DNA of 64,000 nt from JANNAT01 sp031384605 (GTDB taxonomy: Bacteria; Pseudomonadota; Alphaproteobacteria; Rhodobacterales; Rhodobacteraceae), in assembly GCA_031384605.1 (NCBI GenBank), contig JANNAT010000141.1:186001-250000 (forward strand), read 5' to 3'. A program made the translations under genes and the position numbers. How positions within the stretch are numbered: position 1 is the first letter of the stretch; every line of letters starts with the position of its first letter. Below are positions 34,437 to 43,597 of this stretch, piece by piece. A model generated the notes under the pieces. That model saw only the letters and a list, made by a program, of their open reading frames with translations. It did no database searches and was not told the origin of the DNA.

Positions 34437-35477
34437 ATGACCGCCTTGCGTCTTGCCACCTATAATGTCGAATGGTTCAACACGCTGTTTGATGATGCGG
34501 GGGTGATGCTGATGGATGACGGGCCTTCGGCGCGCTACCACGTCAGCCGGGCGCAGCAACTGGGCGCGTTGGGGGTGGCGTTTGGTGCGATGAACGCCGA
34601 TGGGGTGATGATCATCGAGGGCCCCGATAATTCGGGCACCAGATCAACCGTGACAGCCTTGGAAGGTTTTGCACGCCATTTCGGGTTGCGCACGCGCAAA
34701 GCGGTCATTGGGTATACCTCTGACACAGAACAAGAAATTGCGTTTTTATACGATCCTGATGTGCTTTTGGCGGTTCATGATCCAAAAGGCGAACCAGCAC
34801 CAGCGCGTGGTGCGCCGGGTGCTCCGCGCTTTGACAGCCAGTTGCGATTGGACGTTGATGACGATGGACGCGATGATCTGATCAGGTTTTCCAAGCCGCC
34901 GCTGGAGTTGGCGGTGGCGCTGCCGGGCGGCCAAACTTTGCGGCTGATCGGGGTTCACGCCAAATCCAAAGCCGCCCACAGCCGCAATGCCAACACTGAT
35001 CTGCACGCGCGTGCCATCGAAAACCGCCGCAAGCAGCTTGCCGAATGCCTGTGGCTGCGCACCCGGGTTGACCAGCATTTGCGGGCAGGCGATCGGTTGA
35101 TCGTTCTGGGTGATTTCAACGACGGGCCGGGCTTGGATGAATTTGAAAAACTGTTCGGGCAATCCAGCGTCGAAGTGGTGATCGCCCCGCATGCGCCGCC
35201 CAACCTTCGCCTGTTTGATCCGCATGCCGATCGGGCCATCAAAACACCAAATGGCGCGATCCCAACCACAGCGCGGTTTTGGATTGATCCGACGAAATCA
35301 TATTTTGAGGCGCTGCTTGATTTCATCATGGTATCGCCGCAACTGGCCGCCACGCAACCAAGCTGGCGCATTTGGCATCCGTTGACCGATCCTGACATCA
35401 TGGCCCGCCCCGCTTTGCGCGATGCGCTGCTTTCCGCCTCTGATCATTTCCCTGTGACGCTTGATTTTGCGATGTGA
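34437..35477 (+). CDS. Endonuclease/exonuclease/phosphatase-family protein
   Basis: 346 residues. EEP fold of metal-dependent phosphoesterases: ATYNVEWFN at the start, a metal-ligand Glu in IIEGPDN, the HAKSKAAHSRNAN loop, GDFNDGPG (catalytic Asp/Asn) and the final SDHFPV histidine. No signal peptide, so probably cytoplasmic. DNase, phosphodiesterase and lipid phosphatase are all possible. Confidence 0.88.
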   Translation: MTALRLATYNVEWFNTLFDDAGVMLMDDGPSARYHVSRAQQLGALGVAFGAMNADGVMIIEGPDNSGTRSTVTALEGFARHFGLRTRKAVIGYTSDTEQEIAFLYDPDVLLAVHDPKGEPAPARGAPGAPRFDSQLRLDVDDDGRDDLIRFSKPPLELAVALPGGQTLRLIGVHAKSKAAHSRNANTDLHARAIENRRKQLAECLWLRTRVDQHLRAGDRLIVLGDFNDGPGLDEFEKLFGQSSVEVVIAPHAPPNLRLFDPHADRAIKTPNGAIPTTARFWIDPTKSYFEALLDFIMVSPQLAATQPSWRIWHPLTDPDIMARPALRDALLSASDHFPVTLDFAM

Positions 35478-35513
35478 ATTGAAATTTCACGCTATTTGTC
35501 TTATGTTACGGTT

Positions 35514-35855
35514 GTGAAACACGCTCTGATCTTGATTGCCCTTGCTGGCAGCCCCGCTATGGCCGAAACGCCCGTCACACCGCCCGGTGGTGTTGATGAA
35601 GGCGTCAGCCTGATGCAACAAGGGGCGGAAATTCTGTTGCGTGGGCTTATGACCAACATGGAACCTGCGCTGAAAGACATCGGCGAAGCGTTGGCCGAAA
35701 TGGAGCCGAAGCTGCGCGAATTGATGGCGATGGTGGATGATATCACCAATTATCACGCGCCAGAGATGCAGGAAAACGGTGATATCCTGATCCGCCGCAA
35801 AACCCCGGCCGAGTTGAAACTTGAAACATTACCGGGCAATCAGATCGACTTATAA
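35514..35855 (+). CDS. Secreted protein of unknown function
   Basis: 113 residues from GTG 35514, which gives a clean signal peptide ending AMA/ET; a frame from TTG 35496 adds 6 residues. The mature part is acidic and helical (EILLRGLMTNMEPALKDIGEALAEMEPKLRELMAMV), compatible with a short amphipathic coiled coil, and ends in a conserved-looking GDILIRRK segment. Periplasmic. No domain recognised. Confidence 0.75.
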   Translation: MKHALILIALAGSPAMAETPVTPPGGVDEGVSLMQQGAEILLRGLMTNMEPALKDIGEALAEMEPKLRELMAMVDDITNYHAPEMQENGDILIRRKTPAELKLETLPGNQIDL

Positions 35856-35967
35856 GGTAATATTCTGACGTGTGTTTGCTGCCGGTATACCGCAACCGTG
35901 ACCGCCGCGCCCTTGACCTTTCGCGCGTCGCGCCACACTGTGCCGCTTAAAAAGAAAGAGCAGCATT

Positions 35968-37251
35968 GTGGCCACCCCAGCCCCGTTTTCGCGTTTTGAG
36001 TTCATGATTGCCTGGCGCTATCTGCGCGCCAAACGCGCCGAAGGCGGCGTGTCGATCATGACATGGATCAGCCTGATCGGCATTACGCTGGCGGTGTTTG
36101 CGCTGATTGCCACCTTGGCCGTGCGATCAGGCTTTCGCGCCGAGCTGGTCGAAACGATTTTAGGCGCAAACGCGCATGTCACGGTTTATTCGTCCGGGCA
36201 CGCCGACGCCGATGGCCAAATAGTTAAAGGCTTTCAAGATTATGATATCATTGCAAAAAATCTGATCGCCGTTCCCGGCGTTACCCGCGCTGCCCCCCTG
36301 ATCAAGGGACAGGTGATGGTCACCGCGGGCGAAGGCGCATCGGGGGCCGAGGTGTTCGGCATCAGTCTGGACAATCTGAAAACCATCCCGCGCGTGGGGC
36401 TGGGGGCAGATGCCTATGGCGATATTGACCAGTTCGACGACGGCATCGCCATTGGGTCTGGCATCGCGCGCGAGTTGGGGGTCAGCGTGGGTGACAAGCT
36501 GCGTCTGGTGGCTCCATCCGGCGTAAAAACCGCCTTCGGCTCCAGCCCGCGCGTCAACGCATACCGCATTGTCTATATTTTTACCGCCGGGCGACTGGAT
36601 ATCGACAGCACCCGGATTTACATGCCCTTTACCGAAGCGCAGTCGTTTTTCAACCGTGAAACCTTTGCCGATGAGTTTGAGGTCATGGTCCGCGATCCCG
36701 AAGAAATTGACGCTTACGCCGGTGCCGTGATGGCCGCTGGTGGCCCTGATGCGCTGCTGTGGACGTGGCGCGACAGTTCGGGCACCTACCTGCGCGCACT
36801 GACCATCGAAGACAATGTGATGTTCGTGATCATGACGATTTTGGTGCTGATATCCACGCTGAACATCGTGTCGGGCCTGATCATGTTGGTGAAAAACAAA
36901 GGCCGCGATATCGGGATTTTGCGCACGATGGGGCTGACCGAAGGGTCAATCTTGCGGGTGTTTTTTATCTGCGGCGCGTTTACCGGAGTGATTGGCACGA
37001 TTATGGGCGTGATCCTTGGCTGCCTGTTCGCCGTCTATATCGACAGCATCGTCGCCTTTATCAACTACCTGACGGGCGGCGAAGTGTGGGATCCGGCGGT
37101 GCGCGGCATCTATGCGCTGCCTGCCAAACTGGAACTTTACGATTTGCTGAAGGCCGTCGCGTTGTCTTTGGGTTTGTCATTCATTGTCACCATCTTTCCG
37201 GCCCGCCGTGCCGCCCGGATGAACCCGGTTGAGGCGCTGCGCTATGAGTGA
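35968..37251 (+). CDS. lolE: Lipoprotein-releasing system permease LolC/LolE
   Basis: 427 residues, GTG start at 35968 with AAAGAG upstream. One N-terminal span, a large periplasmic domain (about 50-275), then three spans of the FtsX/MacB type (VIMTILVLISTLNIVSGL, VFFICGAFTGVIGTIMGV, ending FPARRAARMNPVEALRYE). Extracts lipoproteins from the inner membrane for LolA. Only one such permease gene is present here, so the complex may be a homodimer, as in other alphaproteobacteria. lolD overlaps its 3' end by 8 bp. Confidence 0.93.
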   Translation: MATPAPFSRFEFMIAWRYLRAKRAEGGVSIMTWISLIGITLAVFALIATLAVRSGFRAELVETILGANAHVTVYSSGHADADGQIVKGFQDYDIIAKNLIAVPGVTRAAPLIKGQVMVTAGEGASGAEVFGISLDNLKTIPRVGLGADAYGDIDQFDDGIAIGSGIARELGVSVGDKLRLVAPSGVKTAFGSSPRVNAYRIVYIFTAGRLDIDSTRIYMPFTEAQSFFNRETFADEFEVMVRDPEEIDAYAGAVMAAGGPDALLWTWRDSSGTYLRALTIEDNVMFVIMTILVLISTLNIVSGLIMLVKNKGRDIGILRTMGLTEGSILRVFFICGAFTGVIGTIMGVILGCLFAVYIDSIVAFINYLTGGEVWDPAVRGIYALPAKLELYDLLKAVALSLGLSFIVTIFPARRAARMNPVEALRYE

Positions 37252-37921
37252 TTTCGCGCTGGAACTGGCGGGCATCGAAAAGGTCTATAATCGCGGTAAA
37301 CTGTCCGAAGTGGTTGTCTTGCGCGGCGCGACGTTAGAGGTGAAACGCGGCGAAGTAGTGGCTTTGGTTGCGCCATCGGGCGCGGGGAAGTCTACTTTGC
37401 TGCATATCGCAGGATTGCTCGACACGCCCGATCAGGGCTCTGTCGCGTTGGGTGGGCGCAACATGGTGGGGCTTGCCGACCGCGCCCGCACCGAGGCACG
37501 CCGCGCCGATGTGGGATTTATCTATCAATTTCATCATCTTCTGCCGGAATTCACCGCGTTGGAAAACATCGTGATCCCGCAATTGGCCAATGGCGTGCAA
37601 CAGGCACAGGCCGAAGCGCGGGCGTTGGAATTGTTGGGCCATGTTGGCGTGGCCCCGCGCAGCAGTCATCGCCCCGCGGCCCTGTCGGGGGGCGAACAAC
37701 AGCGCGTGGCGTTTTGCCGGGCCCTTGCGAACCGCCCCAAACTGCTGCTGGCGGATGAACCCACCGGCAATCTTGATCCGGCCACGTCTGATCAGGTGTT
37801 CGGCGCGTTGATGTCTTTGGTGCGCGAAACCGGCCTTTCGGCGCTGATTGCCACGCATAACATGGATCTCGCCGCCCGGATGGACCGCATTGTGCGGCTG
37901 GACCAGGGTCGGGTGATTTAG
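37244..37921 (+). CDS. lolD: Lipoprotein-releasing system ATPase LolD
   Basis: 225 residues from ATG 37244, overlapping the lolE stop. ABC ATPase: Walker A APSGAGKST (first Gly replaced by Ala, as seen in many relatives), Q loop in FIYQFHHLLPEFTALEN, signature LSGGEQQRVAFCRA, Walker B LLLADEPTGNLD, switch His in ATHNMDL. The LPEFTALEN segment is the MacB/LolD-type loop. Powers lipoprotein release with LolE. Confidence 0.94.
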   Translation: MSDFALELAGIEKVYNRGKLSEVVVLRGATLEVKRGEVVALVAPSGAGKSTLLHIAGLLDTPDQGSVALGGRNMVGLADRARTEARRADVGFIYQFHHLLPEFTALENIVIPQLANGVQQAQAEARALELLGHVGVAPRSSHRPAALSGGEQQRVAFCRALANRPKLLLADEPTGNLDPATSDQVFGALMSLVRETGLSALIATHNMDLAARMDRIVRLDQGRVI

Positions 37922-37981
37922 ATCAATCTGTGATCTGCCCGGATGTGGTAGCGTAACGCTTACCTTTGGAAGGATCACCCG

Positions 37982-38392
37982 ATGCCGCGCAACCGTTTTG
38001 CCATTTTGATCGCCGCTTTGGGTTTGACTGCGTGTATCCCACCCGATGCCCCGGCGTCAGACGCAACCCCCGCCGAGGATTACGCGGTCTATTGTTCGGC
38101 CTGCCATGGCGCGGGCGGCAGGGGCGATGGCGGTATGGCGGCCGATCTGTCAAAAAAGCCCGCCGATCTGACCCGGCTTTCGGCCCGCAACAACGGCACG
38201 TTTCCCACCACCCGCGTGATGGCACAGATCTGGGGCTATGCCGGGGCCAAAGGGCGCGGCGTGATGCCCGATTTCGGCCCGATGATGGGCGGCGACACCG
38301 TGCTTTACGATGGCGGCGACGGGATAGAGACGCCGACGCCGGCGCGTCTTGTGGGGTTGGCGGAATATCTGAAGTCGATCCAGATTAAATAG
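37982..38392 (+). CDS. Membrane-anchored c-type cytochrome (lipoprotein)
   Basis: 136 residues. Lipobox LTAC near residue 18, then a Pro/Ala linker and one class I cytochrome c domain: heme-binding CSACH and a probable axial Met in VMPDF or GPMMGG. AAGGA lies 9 nt before the ATG. Periplasmic electron carrier attached by lipid. Partner enzyme not evident. Its last 8 bp overlap the convergent gene at 38385. Confidence 0.88.
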   Translation: MPRNRFAILIAALGLTACIPPDAPASDATPAEDYAVYCSACHGAGGRGDGGMAADLSKKPADLTRLSARNNGTFPTTRVMAQIWGYAGAKGRGVMPDFGPMMGGDTVLYDGGDGIETPTPARLVGLAEYLKSIQIK

Positions 38393-38597
38393 GCGGATCG
38401 TCTTGCATGTGCCGCGCCAGCATCGACCACAGGATCAGGAAAACCATGATGGGAAACCCCACGGCAAAGGCCACCAATACATCTTTGTGAAATTCTGCCA
38501 GCCCGTTCGAGGCAGCCAGAACGATACCTATTACCAGTTCTACGCCCAAAGCGAACAGCATCAGGACGAACGGTGGTGCGGTGAAGGGATCAAGCAT
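38385..38597 (-). CDS. Small two-span membrane protein
   Basis: 70 residues with two hydrophobic spans (about 10-30 and 40-61) joined by a short NGLAEFHKD loop. Convergent with the cytochrome gene. I recognise no family. Codon use is like the surrounding genes. Confidence 0.65.
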   Translation of the reverse strand: MLDPFTAPPFVLMLFALGVELVIGIVLAASNGLAEFHKDVLVAFAVGFPIMVFLILWSMLARHMQDDPPI

Positions 38598-38706
38598 GGG
38601 GGGGCCTCGGGGGGTTGGGGGTGTGGAAGCAGGGTAGGCGCGCGGTGGTTAAGGATGGGTTAACGGGGTGGGAAATTTGTAGGGCGAGGTGAGCCCCGCC
38701 GTTGGC

Positions 38707-39309
38707 CTAGGGGCGTTTGCTAAGTTCATCAGCTTTTTCAAGCAATTTTTTCTCGGGTGTTGGTGGAAACATACCCTGATTAGAAACAAAATTCGTAATG
38801 TTAAGCGCTCGCTTTCCGTCAAGAAGTTCGCGAAGTAAATGAGCATTGACATGAGCATTGTCATAGTAGCGGCTGAGGCCCAAAGGCAAATAACCTAAGC
38901 GGGACAAGTCACGTTTATCAAAAACAAATCCGAGCTCACTGGCAATTTCAAATAGTAAGTCAGTAAACAAATCGTGTCCGGTTTCAGTATGGCGCTCAAT
39001 CTCATCATTATCGTCGCTTTTTGGAAAAGCGGAATTCAGGTGCCGAGAGTAGCCTCTATAAGCATCTAATATCCGCGTTCTACCGTAAAACTCCAATTCG
39101 ACTAGATTCAACGCGCCAACGTGAAGAGGGTCAATACGCGCCGATCTAGTTCGCATTAAATCGCTAAGGATCGAATACTTTCTCGCCCTTTCTTCACGAC
39201 GTTGGTCTGCGGTCCGTGTCAATGTGACTGCTCGGAGCGGGCCAAAAACGATTGCAACAATAGTTGCGGTCAAGATAGCACAATTGACCCAGAATTGATA
39301 ATCATTCAT
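38707..39309 (-). CDS. DUF6680-like membrane-anchored protein
   Basis: 200 residues. One N-terminal span (about 8-28), then a soluble helical region with EERARKYSILSDLMRTRSARIDPLHVGALNLVELEFYGR, which matches the DUF6680 pattern (basic helix, then LMxTRAxRLxxxHVxALNxIxxxFY). Visibly AT-richer than neighbours, suggesting recent acquisition. Starts by a 4-bp ATGA overlap with the GrlR-like gene. Function unknown. Confidence 0.75.
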   Translation of the reverse strand: MNDYQFWVNCAILTATIVAIVFGPLRAVTLTRTADQRREERARKYSILSDLMRTRSARIDPLHVGALNLVELEFYGRTRILDAYRGYSRHLNSAFPKSDDNDEIERHTETGHDLFTDLLFEIASELGFVFDKRDLSRLGYLPLGLSRYYDNAHVNAHLLRELLDGKRALNITNFVSNQGMFPPTPEKKLLEKADELSKRP

Positions 39310-39677
39310 AAAGTTCTAACTTTCTCAAAACGAACATTGACTGGACCAGTGAGTGTGTCGATCTCGTGAAATAATACACTTTCTAGTGGGGTTTTTAAGC
39401 ACACCACTGTTTCATATGACACAGGAAGATCAGCGTGTGCCCCTGTGATTGTTGTTCCACCATTTCTCATGTTAAAAGAAATTTTTCCTGTCAGAAATTT
39501 GGCACTCGAAGAGTATTCAAGAGTTCCATCATACACTCCACCGCCAAGATCAGCCCCACAAACAACGCCATCTTTGAATATAAACATTCCCAATGATGTT
39601 CCATACTCTCCAGAAAAGTAAGCATTATATATACCGTTGCTTTCGGTGTAATCATTAAGTTCGATTATTTTAGACAT
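39306..39677 (-). CDS. GrlR-like regulatory-domain protein
   Basis: 123 residues from ATG 39677, preceded by AGGAG. The ATG lies inside the last codons of parE. The body, GIYNAYFSGEYGTSLGMFIFKDGVVCGADLGGGVYDGTLEY, fits the lipocalin-like GrlR family (surface EDED motif not visible). GrlR from enteropathogenic E. coli binds the activator GrlA; homologues elsewhere are uncharacterised. AT-rich like the following DUF6680-like gene, with which it forms a coupled pair. Confidence 0.65.
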   Translation of the reverse strand: MSKIIELNDYTESNGIYNAYFSGEYGTSLGMFIFKDGVVCGADLGGGVYDGTLEYSSSAKFLTGKISFNMRNGGTTITGAHADLPVSYETVVCLKTPLESVLFHEIDTLTGPVNVRFEKVRTL

Positions 39678-41625
39678 CCAACTCCTCCACAAACCTTGCA
39701 TTCTCTTGAATATACTGGAACCGCAATTCCGGTTTCTTGCCCATCAACCGCTCTACCAAATCCCCCGTCTCGCCCGGCGCTTCCTCATCAATCGTCACGC
39801 GGATCAGTTTCCGCGTCAGCGGGTTCATCGTGGTGTCTTTCAGGTCTTTCGCGTCCATCTCGCCCAATCCCTTGAACCGCTGCACGTCGATTTTACCCTT
39901 TCCGCCCAGACCTTTGGCCAGATACACTTCCTTTTCTGCATCGTCCGCCACATATAGCCGCTTTGCCCCTTGGGTCAGGCGATACAGCGGCGGGCAGGCG
40001 AGATACAGGTGCCCTTTGTCAATCAGCGGGCGCATTTGGGTAAAGAAAAACGTCATCAGCAGGCTGGCAATATGCGCGCCGTCAACGTCGGCGTCGGTCA
40101 TGATGATGATTTTATCATAACGTAAATCATCCACCTTAAACCGCGCGCCCATTTGCACGCCCAACGCCTCGCATATATCGCGGATTTCGGAATTATCGTT
40201 CAATTTGGACGATGCCGCGCCCAGCACGTTCAGGATTTTACCTTTTAACGGTAACAGCGCCTGATTTTCACGGTTGCGCGCACCTTTGGCCGATCCGCCC
40301 GCACTATCACCTTCGACGATGAACAATTCCGTGTTGTCGCGGGTTTTGCTGGAACAATCGGTCAACTTTCCCGGCAAGCGCAGCTTTTTAGTGGCCGTTT
40401 TGCGTTGGGTTTCTTTTTCCTGTTTGCGCTTTAGCCGTTCCTCGGCGCGCAGCACCAGAAAATCCATAATCGCGCCAGCGGATTTTGAATCCGACGCCAG
40501 CCAATTGTCAAAATGGTCGCGCACCGCGTTTTCAACATAGCGCGTGGCTTCTTCTGTCGCCAAGCGGTCTTTGGTTTGGCCAACGAATTGCGGCTCGCGG
40601 ATAAATACTGATATTAACGCACAGCCCCCCGCCAACATATCATCGCGGGTGATCAATTCTGCTTTGCGGTTTTTGGTCAATTCACCATAGGCACGGATGC
40701 CTTTTAAGATGGCACTCCAAAAGCCAAATTCATGCGTGCCGCCTTCGGGGGTGGGCACGGTATTGCAATAAGATTGCAAAAATCCGTCGCGCACGGGTGA
40801 CCAGTTGATTGCCCATTCCACTGATCCGGGCACGCCAAATTTTTCCTGAAACTGCACTTTGCCGGCAAAGGGACGGTCGGCATAGGTGGTGGTTTTCTGC
40901 AGCGTGTCGCCCAGATAATCGGCCAGACCGCCCGGGAAGCGAAAGGTCGCCTCCATGGGCGTATCGCCATCCGGGATAGCCGATTTCCAGCGGATTTCCA
41001 CGCCGGAAAAGAGGTATGCCTTTGACCGCACCATGCGCAGCAGACGCGACGGGCGGAAGTGGTGGCTGCCGAAGATATCGGCGTCGGGGTGGAAGGTAAC
41101 GGACGTGCCGCGCCGGTTGGGGGCGGCGCCGATTTTCGCAATCGGCCCCATCGGTTTGCCGCGCGAAAAGCTCTGCGCGTAAAGTTCCTTGTTGCGGGCC
41201 ACCTCGACATACAGATGATCCGACAGCGCGTTTACCACGGAAGATCCAACGCCATGCAAACCGCCCGAAGTCTCGTATGCCTTGCCGTTGAATTTTCCGC
41301 CCGAATGCAGGGTGCAAAGGATGACTTCCAGCGCGGATTTGTCGGGGAATTTCGGGTGCGGATCTACCGGGATGCCGCGGCCATTGTCGCGCACGGTCAG
41401 GCTGCCATCTGCGTGCAGTTCAACCTCGATGCGGTTGGCGTGGCCTGCAACGGCTTCATCCATCGAATTGTCGATAATCTCGGCCGCCAGATGGTGATAG
41501 GCGCGTTCATCAATGCCGCCGATATACATGCCGGGGCGCAGGCGCACGGCCTCCAGCGGTTCCAGCACCTCGATGGACGCGGCGTTGTAATCATCGGGCG
41601 CGTTGGAAAACATATCAGAGGCCAT
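39670..41625 (-). CDS. parE: DNA topoisomerase IV subunit B
   Basis: 651 residues from ATG 41625; a frame from 41808 adds 61 unconserved residues. GHKL ATPase (EIIDNSMDEAVAG, DNGRGIPVD, GGLHGVGSSVVNALS) then the TOPRIM part (VEGDSAGGSAKGARNRENQALLPLKGK, DADVDGAHI). Length and lack of the long GyrB insertion favour ParE. Decatenates chromosomes with ParC, which is not in the window. Two foreign-looking genes are coupled to its 3' end. Confidence 0.94.
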   Translation of the reverse strand: MASDMFSNAPDDYNAASIEVLEPLEAVRLRPGMYIGGIDERAYHHLAAEIIDNSMDEAVAGHANRIEVELHADGSLTVRDNGRGIPVDPHPKFPDKSALEVILCTLHSGGKFNGKAYETSGGLHGVGSSVVNALSDHLYVEVARNKELYAQSFSRGKPMGPIAKIGAAPNRRGTSVTFHPDADIFGSHHFRPSRLLRMVRSKAYLFSGVEIRWKSAIPDGDTPMEATFRFPGGLADYLGDTLQKTTTYADRPFAGKVQFQEKFGVPGSVEWAINWSPVRDGFLQSYCNTVPTPEGGTHEFGFWSAILKGIRAYGELTKNRKAELITRDDMLAGGCALISVFIREPQFVGQTKDRLATEEATRYVENAVRDHFDNWLASDSKSAGAIMDFLVLRAEERLKRKQEKETQRKTATKKLRLPGKLTDCSSKTRDNTELFIVEGDSAGGSAKGARNRENQALLPLKGKILNVLGAASSKLNDNSEIRDICEALGVQMGARFKVDDLRYDKIIIMTDADVDGAHIASLLMTFFFTQMRPLIDKGHLYLACPPLYRLTQGAKRLYVADDAEKEVYLAKGLGGKGKIDVQRFKGLGEMDAKDLKDTTMNPLTRKLIRVTIDEEAPGETGDLVERLMGKKPELRFQYIQENARFVEELDV

Positions 41626-41767
41626 TGGATGCTCGATTCTTATTCTGCGGAATGGATCAGGGATTAGACTATGTGCTGGGATAGCGCGCAAGATGTGGGG
41701 TGGTTTGGCCGCTATTTGCCCGTTAGACTGCGCTATGAATGAAACGACACAAAAGGCGGGGCCAGCG

Positions 41768-42661
41768 ATGCGGATACTCTTTACCGGCGGGTCGGGCAAG
41801 GCGGGCAAACACGTGGTGGCCTATTTGGCGGCTCTTGGCCACCGCATTCTGAACGTCGATCAGGTGCCGTTGCGCCATCCGGGTGTCGGCGATCTGGTCG
41901 GCGATATCACCGATGCGGGCCAGATGTTGGGCGCAATGACCAGCCATATTGATATGGACGAGATGGAGCGGGGGGCGGCACCGAAATTCGACGCCGTGGT
42001 GCATTTTGCCGCTGTGCCTGCGTTGTTGTTAAAGCCGGATAATGAGACTTACCGCGTGAATGTGATGGGCACCTATAATGTGATCGAGGCGGCGGTGAAA
42101 CTGGGCATCCCGAAGATTATCATTGCCAGTTCGGAAACCACATATGGGGTGTGTTTTTCCAACGGCGTGGTTGATCCACGCGTTCTGCCGCTGGATGAAG
42201 ATTACGACATTGATCCGATGGACAGTTACGGGATGTCGAAGGCGGTGAATGAGGCGACGGCCCGCAGCTTTCAGCGCCGTTCGGGCACGGATATCTACGC
42301 GCTGCGCATCGGCAACGTGATTGAACCCGATGAATACAGCCGCTTTCCCGATTTCTTTGTCGATCCCGGCCAACGCCGCCGGATTACCTTCAGCTACATC
42401 GACGCGCGGGATTTAGGGCAGATTGTGGATCTGGCTTTGCGCAAAGACGGGCTGGGGTTTCAGATTTTCAACGCCTGCAACGATACAAATTCGGTGTGCC
42501 AGACCAATCAGGAATTGCTGGCGCGGTTTTTCCCAAAAGTGCCGCTGTCGCGTCCGGTTGGGGCCCATGAAAGCCTGTTGTCGAACCGCAAGATCAAAAC
42601 CGTCCTGGGGTTCAAGGAACAGCATAACTGGCGCAATTATGTGGATGATCCCGCCACCTGA
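41768..42661 (+). CDS. NAD-dependent epimerase/dehydratase family protein
   Basis: 297 residues from ATG 41768, where the Rossmann motif starts (MRILFTGGSGKAGKHVV); ATG 41735 would add 11 residues. Extended short-chain dehydrogenase: ASSETTYGV (catalytic Ser/Thr) and SYGMSKAVNE (YxxxK). A sugar or polyol substrate is likely. The gene is divergent from parE and alone. Confidence 0.9.
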   Translation: MRILFTGGSGKAGKHVVAYLAALGHRILNVDQVPLRHPGVGDLVGDITDAGQMLGAMTSHIDMDEMERGAAPKFDAVVHFAAVPALLLKPDNETYRVNVMGTYNVIEAAVKLGIPKIIIASSETTYGVCFSNGVVDPRVLPLDEDYDIDPMDSYGMSKAVNEATARSFQRRSGTDIYALRIGNVIEPDEYSRFPDFFVDPGQRRRITFSYIDARDLGQIVDLALRKDGLGFQIFNACNDTNSVCQTNQELLARFFPKVPLSRPVGAHESLLSNRKIKTVLGFKEQHNWRNYVDDPAT

Positions 42662-42734
42662 CTCTTGCATTCCGGGCTAAATATCCCCGGGGTCTGGTTT
42701 GGCGGATGCCAAACCAGGTGGGGGCAAAGCCGCC

Positions 42735-43400
42735 TTATTCTGCCAAACGTGCGGCCCACATCGCCCGAAATGCTGCCCGCCCCTGACACCGCGCCAGCCA
42801 TGCCGCAACGGACGGAAATTCAGCCAACAGTGTTGGGTGGCTTTGGGCATAGCGCAGGCATTCGGCCACCATGATATCGGCCACGGTAAACCGCGCAGCC
42901 ACAATCCAGTCCGCCGCCGAAAAATGCGCCTGCAACCGCGCAAGCGGTTTGCGCAGTTTTTCGGCATTTACGGCCATGCTGGCCTGACCTTCGGGCGTTT
43001 TGCCGCCCCCTGCATCCACGACCAACAAAATCTCTAACGCCGCGCCTTCGAGGGCAGTCGCGGCGAAAAGCGCCCATTGGTCGGTCAGCGCCGCCTCGGC
43101 TGGCGTTTGCGGCCCCAGATCGCCGCCATACTGCCGCGCGATGTGCAGACAGATCGCCAGACTTTCCGTCAGCACAAGGTCGCCTTCGGTGTAGACTGGA
43201 ATCTGGCCCAAGGGTGACACAGCCAGAAACCCTGGTGACGCAGTGTTCAGCGGCGCATCGGCGGCAAAGGGCTGCGGCAGCCGATACGCTTGTATCACCG
43301 CGATATGGTTAAACGTCAGCCCCAATTCGCCCATCAGCCACAACGGCCGCGACGCGCGTGACCGGTAAACGCCGTATAGATTTATCACGTGCAACCTCAT
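42735..43400 (-). CDS. Glutathione S-transferase family protein
   Basis: 221 residues. N-terminal thioredoxin-like domain (HVINLYGVYRSRASRPLWLMGELGL, SPLGQIPVYTEGDLVLTESLAICLHIA with the glutathione-binding ESLAI turn) and an all-helical C-terminal domain (FTVADIMVAECL, the N-capping box). The catalytic residue is probably the Ser/Arg region near residue 13-15. Substrate unknown. Confidence 0.9.
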   Translation of the reverse strand: MRLHVINLYGVYRSRASRPLWLMGELGLTFNHIAVIQAYRLPQPFAADAPLNTASPGFLAVSPLGQIPVYTEGDLVLTESLAICLHIARQYGGDLGPQTPAEAALTDQWALFAATALEGAALEILLVVDAGGGKTPEGQASMAVNAEKLRKPLARLQAHFSAADWIVAARFTVADIMVAECLRYAQSHPTLLAEFPSVAAWLARCQGRAAFRAMWAARLAE

Positions 43401-43597
43401 TTATTCGGGCCAAGCCAATCGTGCCAAGCTATGCCGCGCGCTGTGCAACGGAAAGGGGGCACGTGCCGATGTATTTGCCCACGACCTGAGCAAATACTGA
43501 CCAGCATGGCATTTAACCCCGCAAACCCGCAAGGATATTTACCCTACGTCATCCAAAACCGCTTGCCGTCGTTGGTGGCTTGGATAACGTCAGGCGC

